NCBI GenBank assembly: GCA_905202125.1
Contig: CAJKQX010000043.1
Location: 1-21,622 of the forward strand
Direction: 5' to 3'
Source of the DNA: an uncultured Prevotella sp.
GTDB lineage: Bacteria; Bacteroidota; Bacteroidia; Bacteroidales; Bacteroidaceae
Length of the DNA: 21,622 nt
Notes under the pieces: generated by a model
Databases searched by the model: none
What the model was told of the DNA's origin: nothing
Seen by the model: the letters and a program-made list of their open reading frames with translations, nothing else
Shown: positions 15,066-21,622 of the stretch, one piece after another
Numbering within the stretch: position 1 is the stretch's first letter
Layout of the letters: each line of letters begins with the position of its first letter
Program-made: the position numbers and the translations under genes

Positions 15066-16034
15066 TCAGAAAGCCGAGGCTTTGAGTCGCAATCCGCAGT
15101 GCTCGTCTATGCCAAACATGAGATTCATGTTCTGCACTGCCTGTCCCACGGCACCCTTCAGGAGGTTGTCGATGCAGGAGGTGATGAGGAGTTTGTTGCC
15201 GAACTTGTCGCAGTGGATGAGCGCCTTGTTGGTGTTGACCACCTGTTTCATGTCAATCGGTTTGTCGGAGTAATGGGTGAAGGCTGCGTCTTTGTAGAAA
15301 TCCTTGTATGCCTCGACAATGTTGTCGATTGGAGCGTCAGTCTTTACTACCATTGTGGCGAAGATGCCTCGGGCGAAGTCGCCGCGATAGGGTATGAAAT
15401 CAATCTCCGCATCCAAAGAGCCCTGAACCTGCGTCAGACTCTGACGTATCTCGGGCACATGCTGATGTGTGAATGCCTTGTAGATGCTCATGTTGCCGCT
15501 GCGCCATGAGAAATGTGTCGTGGACGACGGCTTCTGTCCGGCACCCGTGCTGCCCGTGATGGCGTTTACTGCAACATCCTCCGTCAGCAAACCGAGCTTG
15601 GCGGCCGGCAATAGCCCGAGTTGTATGCACGTAGCGAAGCATCCCGGGTTGGCTACATGCTGCGCAGTGGCGATTTGCTCTTTGTTGATTTCCGGTAGAC
15701 CGTAGACATAGTCGTTGCCCGGTTCGGCCAGACGGAAATCCTGTGCCAAGTCTATTATCTTGACGTTCTCGGGTATTTCATGTTCTGCCAGAAACTGACG
15801 GCTTTTGCCGTGTCCGAAACAGAAAAACACTACGTCTATCTTATCAAACGGCATCTCCGAGGTGAACACCAAATCCGTGTCGCCCATGAGTCCTTCGTGC
15901 ACGTCTGACACGCGGTTGCCCGCGTTGCTCTCCGAGTTGGCAAAGACAATTTCGGCCGAAGGGTGATTGATAAGCAAACGTATAAGTTCGCCGCCGGTGT
16001 AACCCGCAGCCCCTAATATTCCAATTTTTATCAT
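15066..16034 (-). CDS. argC: N-acyl-gamma-glutamyl-phosphate reductase
   Basis: ArgC reduces N-acylglutamyl 5-phosphate to the semialdehyde with NADPH. The 322-residue product has the Rossmann loop GAAGYTGGE (8-16), catalytic Cys132 in HVANPGCFATCIQLGLLPA, a downstream GSTGAGQKPSSTTHFSWRSG segment and HQHVPEIRQSL, all as in the type 1 family. I chose ATG 16034; the frame is open further upstream but runs into argG without homology. It lies 14 bases after argG and 45 before argD. The kinase gene argB is not in this window. Confidence 0.95.
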   Translation of the reverse strand: MIKIGILGAAGYTGGELIRLLINHPSAEIVFANSESNAGNRVSDVHEGLMGDTDLVFTSEMPFDKIDVVFFCFGHGKSRQFLAEHEIPENVKIIDLAQDFRLAEPGNDYVYGLPEINKEQIATAQHVANPGCFATCIQLGLLPAAKLGLLTEDVAVNAITGSTGAGQKPSSTTHFSWRSGNMSIYKAFTHQHVPEIRQSLTQVQGSLDAEIDFIPYRGDFARGIFATMVVKTDAPIDNIVEAYKDFYKDAAFTHYSDKPIDMKQVVNTNKALIHCDKFGNKLLITSCIDNLLKGAVGQAVQNMNLMFGIDEHCGLRLKASAF

Positions 16035-16048
16035 ATCCGTAGTGTTTC

Positions 16049-17245
16049 TTATCTTTTCTCGTCGGGGTGCATGCCGTAATACACACGCAACGCGGTTGAG
16101 CTTACTTTGATGAATCCTTTTGCCTCGTCTGCAGTCCATCCCGTCTGTGTCTCGCCGTACTCACCGAGCTTGGATTTCGTCAGATCGCAGTCGGAATCCA
16201 CACCGACAGTCTCAAATCCGTATGGACGGAGCTTAAGTATTGCCGTACCGTTCACGTTGCGCTGTGATGATGTGAGCATCGCTTCGATGTCCGGCATCAC
16301 CGGTTCGAGATACTGACTCTCGTGGAGGAACATTCCATACCAATTGCCTATCTGGTCTTTCCAGTACTGTTGCCACTTGCTCAATGTCGATTTCTCAAGA
16401 AGACGGTGGGCCTCGATAATCAGTTTCGGAGCTGCGGCCTCGAAACCTACACGACCCTTTATGCCGATGATGGTGTCGCCCACGTTGCAGTCGCGGCCGA
16501 TAGCGTATGACGCGCCGATCTCTTCGATTTTCTGAATGGCCTTGATTTTATCTTCGAAATGCACTCCGTTCACAGCCACTATTTCTCCTTTTTCGAAGGT
16601 GATACGCAGTTCCGACTCGGGTTCGGCAGCCGTGACATGTTTGAGATAAGCCTCTTCGGGCAGTCCCTGTGTCGGGTCGAGCAGTTCGCCGCCACAGATG
16701 CTCGTGCCCCAGATACCCACATTGTATGAATATTTCAGTTTGGCGAAGTCGGCGCTGAAACCGTTGCTGTTCAGATAGTCCACCTCCTCCTTACGAGTCA
16801 GTTTCTGGTCGCGCGTCAGAGTGATAATCTCCACGCCGGGCGCCATCACGAGGAATGTCATGTCGAAACGTATCTGGTCGTTGCCCGCACCTGTCGAACC
16901 GTGGGCTATGGCGTCTGCATCTATCTCTTTGGCATAACGCGCAATGGCTATGGCCTGAAATATACGTTCGGACGACACGGAGATGGGGTAGCAGTTGTTG
17001 CGGAGCACATTTCCGAAAATCATGTATTTCAGAGATTTGTCGTAGTACTCGTGAGTGACATCAAGGGTGGCATATTTGGCAGCTCCTAATTTGTAGGCGT
17101 TCTGCTCGTTGGTGGCCAGTTGCTCTTTGCTGAAACCGCCAGTGTTGGCACATACTGCATGTACCTCATATCCATCTTTGGCCAGTTTCATGACTGTGTA
17201 GGAGGTGTCGAGACCTCCCGAAAATGCGACAACTACTTTTTTCAT
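16049..17245 (-). CDS. argG: Argininosuccinate synthase
   Basis: ArgG condenses citrulline and aspartate with ATP to argininosuccinate. The 398-residue product starts MKKVVVAFSGGLDTSYTVMK with the PP-loop AFSGGLDTS (7-15), then HGSTGAGNDQIRFD, KYSYNVGIWGTSICGGELLD and GIKGRVGFEAAAP. It is normal in length. ATG 17245 puts the ATP loop at the N-terminus; upstream in-frame sequence to 17326 overlaps the GNAT gene end and is not conserved. A 73-base gap separates it from the GNAT gene, the longest in this block. I see no good promoter in that gap. Confidence 0.96.
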   Translation of the reverse strand: MKKVVVAFSGGLDTSYTVMKLAKDGYEVHAVCANTGGFSKEQLATNEQNAYKLGAAKYATLDVTHEYYDKSLKYMIFGNVLRNNCYPISVSSERIFQAIAIARYAKEIDADAIAHGSTGAGNDQIRFDMTFLVMAPGVEIITLTRDQKLTRKEEVDYLNSNGFSADFAKLKYSYNVGIWGTSICGGELLDPTQGLPEEAYLKHVTAAEPESELRITFEKGEIVAVNGVHFEDKIKAIQKIEEIGASYAIGRDCNVGDTIIGIKGRVGFEAAAPKLIIEAHRLLEKSTLSKWQQYWKDQIGNWYGMFLHESQYLEPVMPDIEAMLTSSQRNVNGTAILKLRPYGFETVGVDSDCDLTKSKLGEYGETQTGWTADEAKGFIKVSSTALRVYYGMHPDEKR

Positions 17246-17318
17246 ATCTTGATAATGTTTTTTCTTGTGATAACCTATGTTTGATAATTTAATCTCTTTT
17301 GGGATGAATGGACACACG

Positions 17319-17909
17319 TCAACCATCTATCTTCTTGATGCGCTCGAGTACCTCATCAGGCAATTTGGCCGGCAGATGAGCCTCTGGATCGTAGAGCATG
17401 CCCGTGCAGATGCAGTATTTGCGGCCCGTGCGTTTGAGCACATCCACATTGACGCAACCCTCGCATCCACGCCAGAACGACTCGTCATCGGTGAGTTCGG
17501 CAAAGGTGACCGGCTTGTAGCCCAAGCGCGTGTTCATCGCCATGACCGCAGCGCCGCTCGTCAGACTGAATATCTTGGCATGAGGCCAACGCTTGCGGGC
17601 GAGCGTGAACGTGAGATCCTTGATACGGTGGGCCAGTCCCAATCCTCTGAAATCGGGATGCACGATGAGACCTGAGGTGGTCACATATTGTTTGTTGCCC
17701 CACGTCTCGATGTAACTGAAACCGGCAAATCGGTCGCCCGAGAGAGCGATGACTGCCTTTGCCTCGATCATCTTTGTGAAAAGATATTCATGCGTACGTT
17801 TTGCGATACCGGTGCCACGAACTTTAGCTGCATTTTCTATTGTTTCCAATATGGTGTCAACGTATTTCTCGTGTGAGGCATCGGCTACCAACACTTTGAT
17901 TTCTTCCAT
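17319..17909 (-). CDS. GNAT-family acyltransferase, candidate N-acylglutamate synthase
   Basis: The 196-residue protein has a GNAT acyl-CoA-binding motif VHPDFRGLGLAHRI (83-96; RGLGLA loop) and a core domain to about residue 140. An unusual C-terminal extension carries Cys149-x-x-Cys152 and Cys166-x-Cys168 (FWRGCEGC, KYCICTGMLYDP), a possible metal site. It sits 14 bases after argR and before argG, argC and argD. No usual ArgA or ArgJ gene is in the window, so the first arginine step (acylation of glutamate, perhaps from succinyl-CoA) is the natural job. I recall, without being able to check, that the Bacteroides protein at this position has been linked to that step. Substrate and acyl donor are inference; the GNAT fold call is firm. 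Confidence 0.85.
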   Translation of the reverse strand: MEEIKVLVADASHEKYVDTILETIENAAKVRGTGIAKRTHEYLFTKMIEAKAVIALSGDRFAGFSYIETWGNKQYVTTSGLIVHPDFRGLGLAHRIKDLTFTLARKRWPHAKIFSLTSGAAVMAMNTRLGYKPVTFAELTDDESFWRGCEGCVNVDVLKRTGRKYCICTGMLYDPEAHLPAKLPDEVLERIKKIDG

Positions 17910-17923
17910 TTATGTTGCGCTGT

Positions 17924-18424
17924 TTATATTGTTGTATTAATGTTATGATTTTCCAATCCTGGAATGACATCTTTCAATTCGTTTATTACCATGTCCTGCG
18001 GGGCACCCTCCTTTATGACAATGAAAATCGTGTCATCGCCGGCAATCGTACCGAGGATGTCTTCGATACCGCTGTTGTCGATGTTGTAGGCTATCGAACT
18101 GGCGTATCCGGGACGTGTACGTATCACACCCGTATTGCCGGAGAATTTGATTGATAAGAATCCCGGGGTCTCAAGCATCTTGAGCGCGGCTTGCGGACTG
18201 GGAATACGGCGGTACATCGTCTCGTTGGGCAGTACATATACGTATTTCCCGTTCATACTCGCTGCCTTTGCAATTTTCAGTTGCTTCATGTCACGACTCA
18301 GTGTGGCCTGGGTCAGTCGGAAACCTTCGTCTATCAATGCCTGAAGTACTTCGTCCTGACTGCTGAGCTCCTTGCTTGAGATCAGCATTTTCAAAGCCTC
18401 GATCCTGTTGCTCTTTATCTTCAT
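17924..18424 (-). CDS. argR: Arginine repressor ArgR
   Basis: ArgR is a hexameric regulator that binds arginine and represses arginine synthesis genes. The 166-residue product has an N-terminal winged helix (about 8-70) with SSQDEVLQALIDEGFRLTQA and DNA-contact Ser43-Arg44 in TLSRDM. The C-terminal oligomerisation domain has the arginine-binding GTIAGDDTIFIV (125-136). It is first in the argR-GNAT-argG-argC-argD-proC run. Its promoter is flanked by three ArgR-box-like sites, so it probably represses itself along with the block. Confidence 0.96.
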   Translation of the reverse strand: MKIKSNRIEALKMLISSKELSSQDEVLQALIDEGFRLTQATLSRDMKQLKIAKAASMNGKYVYVLPNETMYRRIPSPQAALKMLETPGFLSIKFSGNTGVIRTRPGYASSIAYNIDNSGIEDILGTIAGDDTIFIVIKEGAPQDMVINELKDVIPGLENHNINTTI

Positions 18425-18429
18425 GTTTT

Positions 18430-18443
18430 TGTATATTTATACA
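18430..18443. promoter_or_regulatory. ArgR-box-like operator (TGTATATTTATACA)
   Basis: Six-base arms TGTATA/TATACA match perfectly around a TT centre. The site lies between the argR -7 box and its ATG, near the expected transcription start, where a bound repressor would block initiation or early elongation. ArgR as the binder is inferred from position and from known AT-rich palindromic ARG boxes. Confidence 0.65.
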
Positions 18444-18453
18444 TTTCTGACTG

Positions 18454-18485
18454 CAAAATTACATATTTATGCAAAAACAACCAAA
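18454..18485 (-). promoter_or_regulatory. argR operon promoter, Bacteroidetes type
   Basis: On the minus strand TTTG (18482-18485), a 20-base spacer and TAATTTTG (18454-18461) match the -33/-7 pattern very well. Expected start is near 18447, giving a leader of about 23 bases before argR. An inverted repeat (arms TTTATGCAAAAA 18466-18477 and TTTTTGCATAAA 18488-18499) brackets the -33 element. Confidence 0.8.
18460..18473. promoter_or_regulatory. ArgR-box-like site inside the argR promoter (TACATATTTATGCA)
   Basis: It differs from TGTATATTTATGCA at two positions and sits over the end of the -7 box and the spacer. Its right half is one arm of the inverted repeat around the -33 element. Spacing to the site at 18430 is 30 bases and to that at 18492 is 32 bases. 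Confidence 0.5.
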
Positions 18486-18491
18486 CATTTT

Positions 18492-18505
18492 TGCATAAAA
18501 ATACA
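18492..18505. promoter_or_regulatory. ArgR-box-like site upstream of the argR -33 element (TGCATAAAAATACA)
   Basis: Its reverse complement differs at one position from TGTATATTTATGCA. It lies just upstream of the -33 TTTG and overlaps the right arm of the inverted repeat. Confidence 0.55.
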
Positions 18506-18753
18506 AAACTGCGAATATTTCGATTCGTTTCGGATTACGGGAATGTGTTATCAGTTTCGATATCTCCTTTGCATGTTATGACGGCTTCATGACTGGGGCG
18601 ATTGTGACGCCTCGTGATAAATTATGGTTAATGTCTCTTAAATCGGGTGTTATGTATGATTTTATTTTTATCATTGCATGAAGAATGAGTCATGGGCTGC
18701 CCGTGACAATTGTTGTAATCTGATAATTTATTAACTGAACAATATTGATATCT
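18506..18753. other. Intergenic DNA upstream of the GH47 gene
   Basis: This AT-rich stretch separates divergent argR and GH47 genes. I see no full -33/-7 promoter for GH47. The nearest sequence, TATCTCCTTTG near 18561, has TTTG but the wrong spacing to TA. No hairpin or small gene stands out. Confidence 0.5.
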
Positions 18754-20118
18754 ATGAAACAAAAAACCATCTGTCTGCTGCTAAGCATGTTTTTCACCCT
18801 TGCCGTCAATGCAGCGACAAAAGATTTTCGTGATAATGAAAAGACGATTTATGCCGAACGTGTCAAGGCGGCTTTCCGTAAGGCATGGCGGGCATACAGG
18901 GATTACGCCTGGGGTATGGATGCGGTGAATCCCATTTCGCGCAAAGGCCACAACTGGTATTCGGAATCGTTGCTGATGACTCCGGTGGATGCTTACAGCA
19001 CTATGTGTATTATGGGACTGGAGGAGGAAAAGCGGGAGGCCAAGCAACTCATCTTCAGCAAACTGGATTTTGACAAGGATATGGAGATACAGCAATTCGA
19101 GATTGCCATCCGCATACTCGGAGGACTGCTCTCGTCGTATCAGCTCGACGGCGACCCACGGTTCCTTTCGCTGGCCAGGGACCTCGCGGACAGGATGATG
19201 CCCGTGTTCGAATCGCCTACCGGCATTCCATATCGTCTTGTCAATCTGCATACGGGTAAGGTGAGCGGCGAGATAACCAATCCGTGTGAGGTGGGCTCGA
19301 TGTTGCTCGAATATGGCATGTTGAGCAAGCTGACAGGGGATGAGTCGTATTACGAGAAATGCAAGAGGGGCGTGGTGGCTGTTTATGAGCGGCGCTCGCG
19401 GACAACCGGACTCGTCGGCACGAATATCAATGTCATCACGGGAGAATGGACAAACAAGGATTCGCACATAAGCGGTTGCATAGATGCCTATTATGAGTAT
19501 CTCCTGAAAGGATGGCTGCTCTTTGGCGACAAGGACCTGAAAAAGATGTGGAAGACGTGCAAGGCGGGTATCACACGCTATCTTGCCCAGGAGTGTGAGA
19601 CAGGTTTCTGGTATGGTCACGCCGATATGGATACGGGTGAGAGGACATCCACCACGTTTTGCGCACTCGACTGTTTCTATGGTGCGGTGCTCTGTCTGGA
19701 CAAGGACATAAAGACTGCCCGCAAACTCCAATCGTCCATCAACAGGATGTGGAATATGCACGGTCTCGAGCCCGAGGTTATCAATTTCCGGGACATGAGC
19801 GTGGTTTCACCGTATTATATGGCCCGTCCCGAAGCCATCGAGGCTGACTATTACCTTTGGCATTTCACCGGCGACAGACAGTACTATGAGATGGGAAAGA
19901 CAATGTTTGAAGGCATCGAGAAATATTGTCAGACGGACAATGGCTACGTACAGATAAGTGATGTGCGCACGATGGAAAAATGGGATACGCTCGAGAGTTT
20001 CTTTTTTGCGGAAACATTGAAATACTGCTATCTGTTTTTTGCGCCAAGCGAGACGTTCAGCTTAGATAAATGTGTATTGAATACCGAGGCTCATCCGTTT
20101 TTCAAGACATGGAAATAA
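18754..20118 (+). CDS. Secreted glycoside hydrolase family 47 alpha-mannosidase
   Basis: GH47 enzymes are calcium-dependent, inverting alpha-1,2-mannosidases that trim high-mannose N-glycans. The 454-residue product has a signal peptide (residues 1-20, cut likely after AVNA) and then the family pattern: AFRKAWRAYRDYAWGMDAVNP (split over 40-60), GHNWYSESL, FEIAIRILGGLLSSYQLDGD with Glu116, GCIDAYYEYLLKGWLL with Asp244, RPEAIEADYYL with Glu360 and Glu363, TLESFFFAETLKY with Glu414, and the calcium-binding NTEAHP with Thr444. All expected acidic catalytic residues look present. ATG 18754 is chosen over a TTG at 18745. It is alone, with no SusC/SusD or other glycosidase gene near, and is divergent from argR. 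GH47 is mostly eukaryotic and is patchy in bacteria. Confidence 0.9.
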   Translation: MKQKTICLLLSMFFTLAVNAATKDFRDNEKTIYAERVKAAFRKAWRAYRDYAWGMDAVNPISRKGHNWYSESLLMTPVDAYSTMCIMGLEEEKREAKQLIFSKLDFDKDMEIQQFEIAIRILGGLLSSYQLDGDPRFLSLARDLADRMMPVFESPTGIPYRLVNLHTGKVSGEITNPCEVGSMLLEYGMLSKLTGDESYYEKCKRGVVAVYERRSRTTGLVGTNINVITGEWTNKDSHISGCIDAYYEYLLKGWLLFGDKDLKKMWKTCKAGITRYLAQECETGFWYGHADMDTGERTSTTFCALDCFYGAVLCLDKDIKTARKLQSSINRMWNMHGLEPEVINFRDMSVVSPYYMARPEAIEADYYLWHFTGDRQYYEMGKTMFEGIEKYCQTDNGYVQISDVRTMEKWDTLESFFFAETLKYCYLFFAPSETFSLDKCVLNTEAHPFFKTWK

Positions 20119-20187
20119 GGGCCTCTGATGTGTCATGCCCGTCGCATGAGGCTATTTGAACAGATAAAGCGATTTGAGTTGAATATG

Positions 20188-20230
20188 AAAAGAGACTGAC
20201 GCCCAAAACGATGGCGTCGGTCTCTTTTCT
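20188..20230. terminator. Bidirectional rho-independent terminator between GH47 and the BI-1 gene
   Basis: AAAAGAGACTGACGCC (20188-20203) pairs with GGCGTCGGTCTCTTTT (20213-20228) with one G-U pair around a 9-base loop. A and T runs at its edges suit termination from both convergent genes. Confidence 0.9.
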
Positions 20231-20264
20231 TGTTTTCTATGTGTTATTAAGCTGATGGAGACTG

Positions 20265-20981
20265 TCAGTCGTTGTTCCTGCCGAAGATACGAAGCAGATA
20301 CAGGAACAGGTTGATGAAATCCAAGTAGAGCGAGAGCGAACCGAGAAGGGCCAGTTTTTGGGTGCTTTCGCTCATTTCGTCGCGCGTGAGAAGCATGTTC
20401 TTGATTTTTTGTGAATCGTATGCCGTCAGGCCTACAAACACCAGAACTCCCACATAACTGATAATCATGTCGAAACCGCTACTCTTCATGAAGATGTTCA
20501 CGACTGAGGCTATGATAAGTCCGATGAGTGCCATGATCGCAATCTTGCCAATCGAACTGAGATCGCTCTTTGTGAAATATCCCAATGCGGCCATACTGCC
20601 GAATGTGCACGACGTTATCAGGAATACTTTCGTTATCACCGTGGTCGAGTATGCCAGGAATATCGATGAAAGCATCACTCCGTTGAGCACCGAGTAAAGT
20701 ATGAACAACATTGTGGCTGTGGCCAGTGACAGGCGGTTGATGGCTGATGTCACACCGATTACGAGGGCCAGTTCGGCTATTATGACTACCCACATGATTG
20801 CCGGATTTGTGTAAATCATCATCATGAGGTTGGGGGAGTTAGCGATGCCATACGCCGTTATGCCTGTTATCGCAAGTGCCAATGTCATCCATGTGTATAC
20901 CTTGCGCATGAGCATTGGGAAGGCCTGAGAGAGATGCAACTCGCGATCTCTTTCCGAGATAAAGAATTTGTCTGTTTCCAT
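20265..20981 (-). CDS. Bax inhibitor-1/YccA family integral membrane protein
   Basis: The 238-residue protein has a short charged N-terminus, about seven hydrophobic helices and the family's late signature GLTAYDSQKIK (about residue 184-194), followed by ALLGSLSLYLDFINLFLYLLRIFG. Relatives (YccA, YetJ, eukaryotic BI-1) sit in membranes; some leak calcium in a pH-dependent way and YccA modulates the FtsH protease. Which applies here cannot be told from sequence. It is a single gene with its own promoter, between a terminator and the divergent rRNA operon. Confidence 0.93.
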   Translation of the reverse strand: METDKFFISERDRELHLSQAFPMLMRKVYTWMTLALAITGITAYGIANSPNLMMMIYTNPAIMWVVIIAELALVIGVTSAINRLSLATATMLFILYSVLNGVMLSSIFLAYSTTVITKVFLITSCTFGSMAALGYFTKSDLSSIGKIAIMALIGLIIASVVNIFMKSSGFDMIISYVGVLVFVGLTAYDSQKIKNMLLTRDEMSESTQKLALLGSLSLYLDFINLFLYLLRIFGRNND

Positions 20982-21300
20982 ATTTGTGTTGATTTTTGAT
21001 TTATTATCTTTGTCCTTAATTTTATTTGTTTAATGTATCTTTTCTGAATTTCGTCTTGCAAATATATGTGTTTATATTATCAAAAGCAAAAACAATGCCA
21101 TTCTTTTTAGCTTTATTAAGATGCTTTTCGGATTAAATTATCTCGTACTCTCCTTTTAGTCTTTGCGAAATTCGAACCGTTTTTACAATTGTTTAGTCCC
21201 GTTGTATATTATATATAATGTGAAAATCCTTATTTGTCCTGTCTTTATTGTAAATAAGTGTTAAAATCGCGTTCTTTTTGTAAAATATTTTCCTCAAACT
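20982..21300. other. AT-rich intergenic DNA between the BI-1 gene and the rRNA promoter
   Basis: The stretch holds the BI-1 promoter (21059-21090) and, nearer the rRNA promoter, A- and T-rich DNA (such as TTTTTGTAAAATATTTTCC) that could serve as an UP-like element. No gene is seen. Confidence 0.55.
21059..21090 (-). promoter_or_regulatory. Promoter of the BI-1 family gene
   Basis: On the minus strand TTTG (21087-21090), a 20-base spacer and TATATTTG (21059-21066) match the Bacteroidetes -33/-7 pattern. The leader would be about 70 bases. Confidence 0.75.
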
Positions 21301-21332
21301 CTTGCAGGATATTAAAAAACTATATACCTTTG
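21301..21332 (+). promoter_or_regulatory. rRNA operon promoter
   Basis: CTTG (21301-21304), a 20-base spacer and TACCTTTG (21325-21332) match the -33/-7 pattern, followed by GCATCCGCTTTCGAGAAC, much like the start of Bacteroides rRNA leaders as I recall them. It lies about 250 bases before the 16S gene. Confidence 0.85.
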
Positions 21333-21339
21333 CATCCGC

Positions 21340-21579
21340 TTTCGAGAACAAAGTTCGACAAGCGTTAAAAGAAAGAGATCTTTGAACAGATTTACATAAA
21401 GACAGAGTAGTACAGAAAGATTCCACGATGCTTTCATTTTTTTTATGGATGGGAGCATTGTTGGTAAGGAGAACACAACCGTCTTTTTTATAAAGATGAC
21501 AGGTGTAACCTTTGATAATCCGAAGTCAGACTGAGCGAAAAAACAGAGATTAATCAACTATAAGTTGAAAAGATATTAT
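21340..21579 (+). other. rRNA operon leader (pre-16S)
   Basis: About 240 transcribed bases precede 16S. They include GATCTTTGAA (21377-21386), which resembles the boxA-like antitermination element in Bacteroidetes rRNA leaders, followed by TTACATAAAGACAGAGTAGT-like leader sequence. Processing stems with sequence after 16S are expected but cannot be tested here. Confidence 0.7.
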
Positions 21580-21622
21580 ACAATGTAGAGTTTGATCCTG
21601 GCTCAGGATGAACGCTAGCTAC
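21580..21622 (+). rRNA. rrs: 16S ribosomal RNA, 5' end only
   Basis: AGAGTTTGATCCTGGCTCAG (21587-21606) is the universal 16S 5' segment, followed by GATGAACGCTAGCTAC, the Bacteroidetes form. The start is set by analogy with E. coli position 1, seven bases before this segment. The window ends after 43 bases of the gene. Confidence 0.98.

Noticed and set aside
18781..19761. 326-residue minus-strand frame opposite GH47
   Set aside because: It is a shadow of the GH47 gene, which has strong family motifs.
21193..21557. Two minus-strand frames in the rRNA leader
   Set aside because: They are antisense to a clear rRNA promoter and leader and resemble no protein family.

Overview
The window comes from a member of the Bacteroidales. 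It ends in the first bases of a 16S rRNA gene with the Bacteroidetes-type start. Several intergenic regions carry the Bacteroidetes sigma-factor promoter pattern (TTTG or TTG, about 20 bases, then TAnnTTTG) instead of -35/-10 boxes. The gene order tsaB, DUF4290, murA, rimM, dxr, rseP and the joined arginine/proline genes are typical of this order. Coding DNA is moderately GC-rich and intergenic DNA is AT-rich, which would suit a Muribaculaceae- or Prevotellaceae-like genome, but I cannot fix the family.

Left part (1-6.7 kb). After an unassigned reading frame at the left edge lies a broken glutaminase gene (297-703). It keeps only its first ~45 codons, a middle piece and its last ~60 codons. 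A terminator separates it from a plus-strand run of housekeeping genes: tsaB (tRNA t6A), a DUF4290 gene, murA (peptidoglycan), rimM (ribosome maturation), dxr (isoprenoids) and rseP (membrane protease). A bidirectional terminator closes this block.

Middle part (6.7-18.4 kb). Every gene is on the minus strand and most make arginine or proline from glutamate. In the direction of transcription the first block is argR, a GNAT acyltransferase, argG, argC, argD, proC. After a ~700-base gap comes a second block: an XRE-cupin regulator, an AMP-forming acyl-CoA ligase, proB, proA and the N-acylornithine carbamoyltransferase gene argF'. A 14-base ArgR-box-like motif occurs six times, three at the argR promoter and three in the gap ahead of the second block. 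Arginine repression could therefore reach both blocks. The carbamoyltransferase has Ser at the position that sets N-acetyl versus N-succinyl preference, pointing to the succinylated arginine route of Bacteroides. The GNAT protein is the obvious candidate for the first step.

Right part (18.4-21.6 kb). A secreted GH47 alpha-mannosidase gene diverges from argR. It converges, across a bidirectional terminator, on a Bax inhibitor-1 family membrane protein gene. The window closes with an rRNA operon promoter, its leader and 43 bases of 16S rRNA.

I found no insertion sequence, CRISPR array, tRNA or phage gene. I see no clearly new multi-gene system. The best leads are the arginine regulon architecture, the GNAT enzyme, an unexplained structured intergenic island at 12.5-13.0 kb, and the doubly deleted glutaminase.
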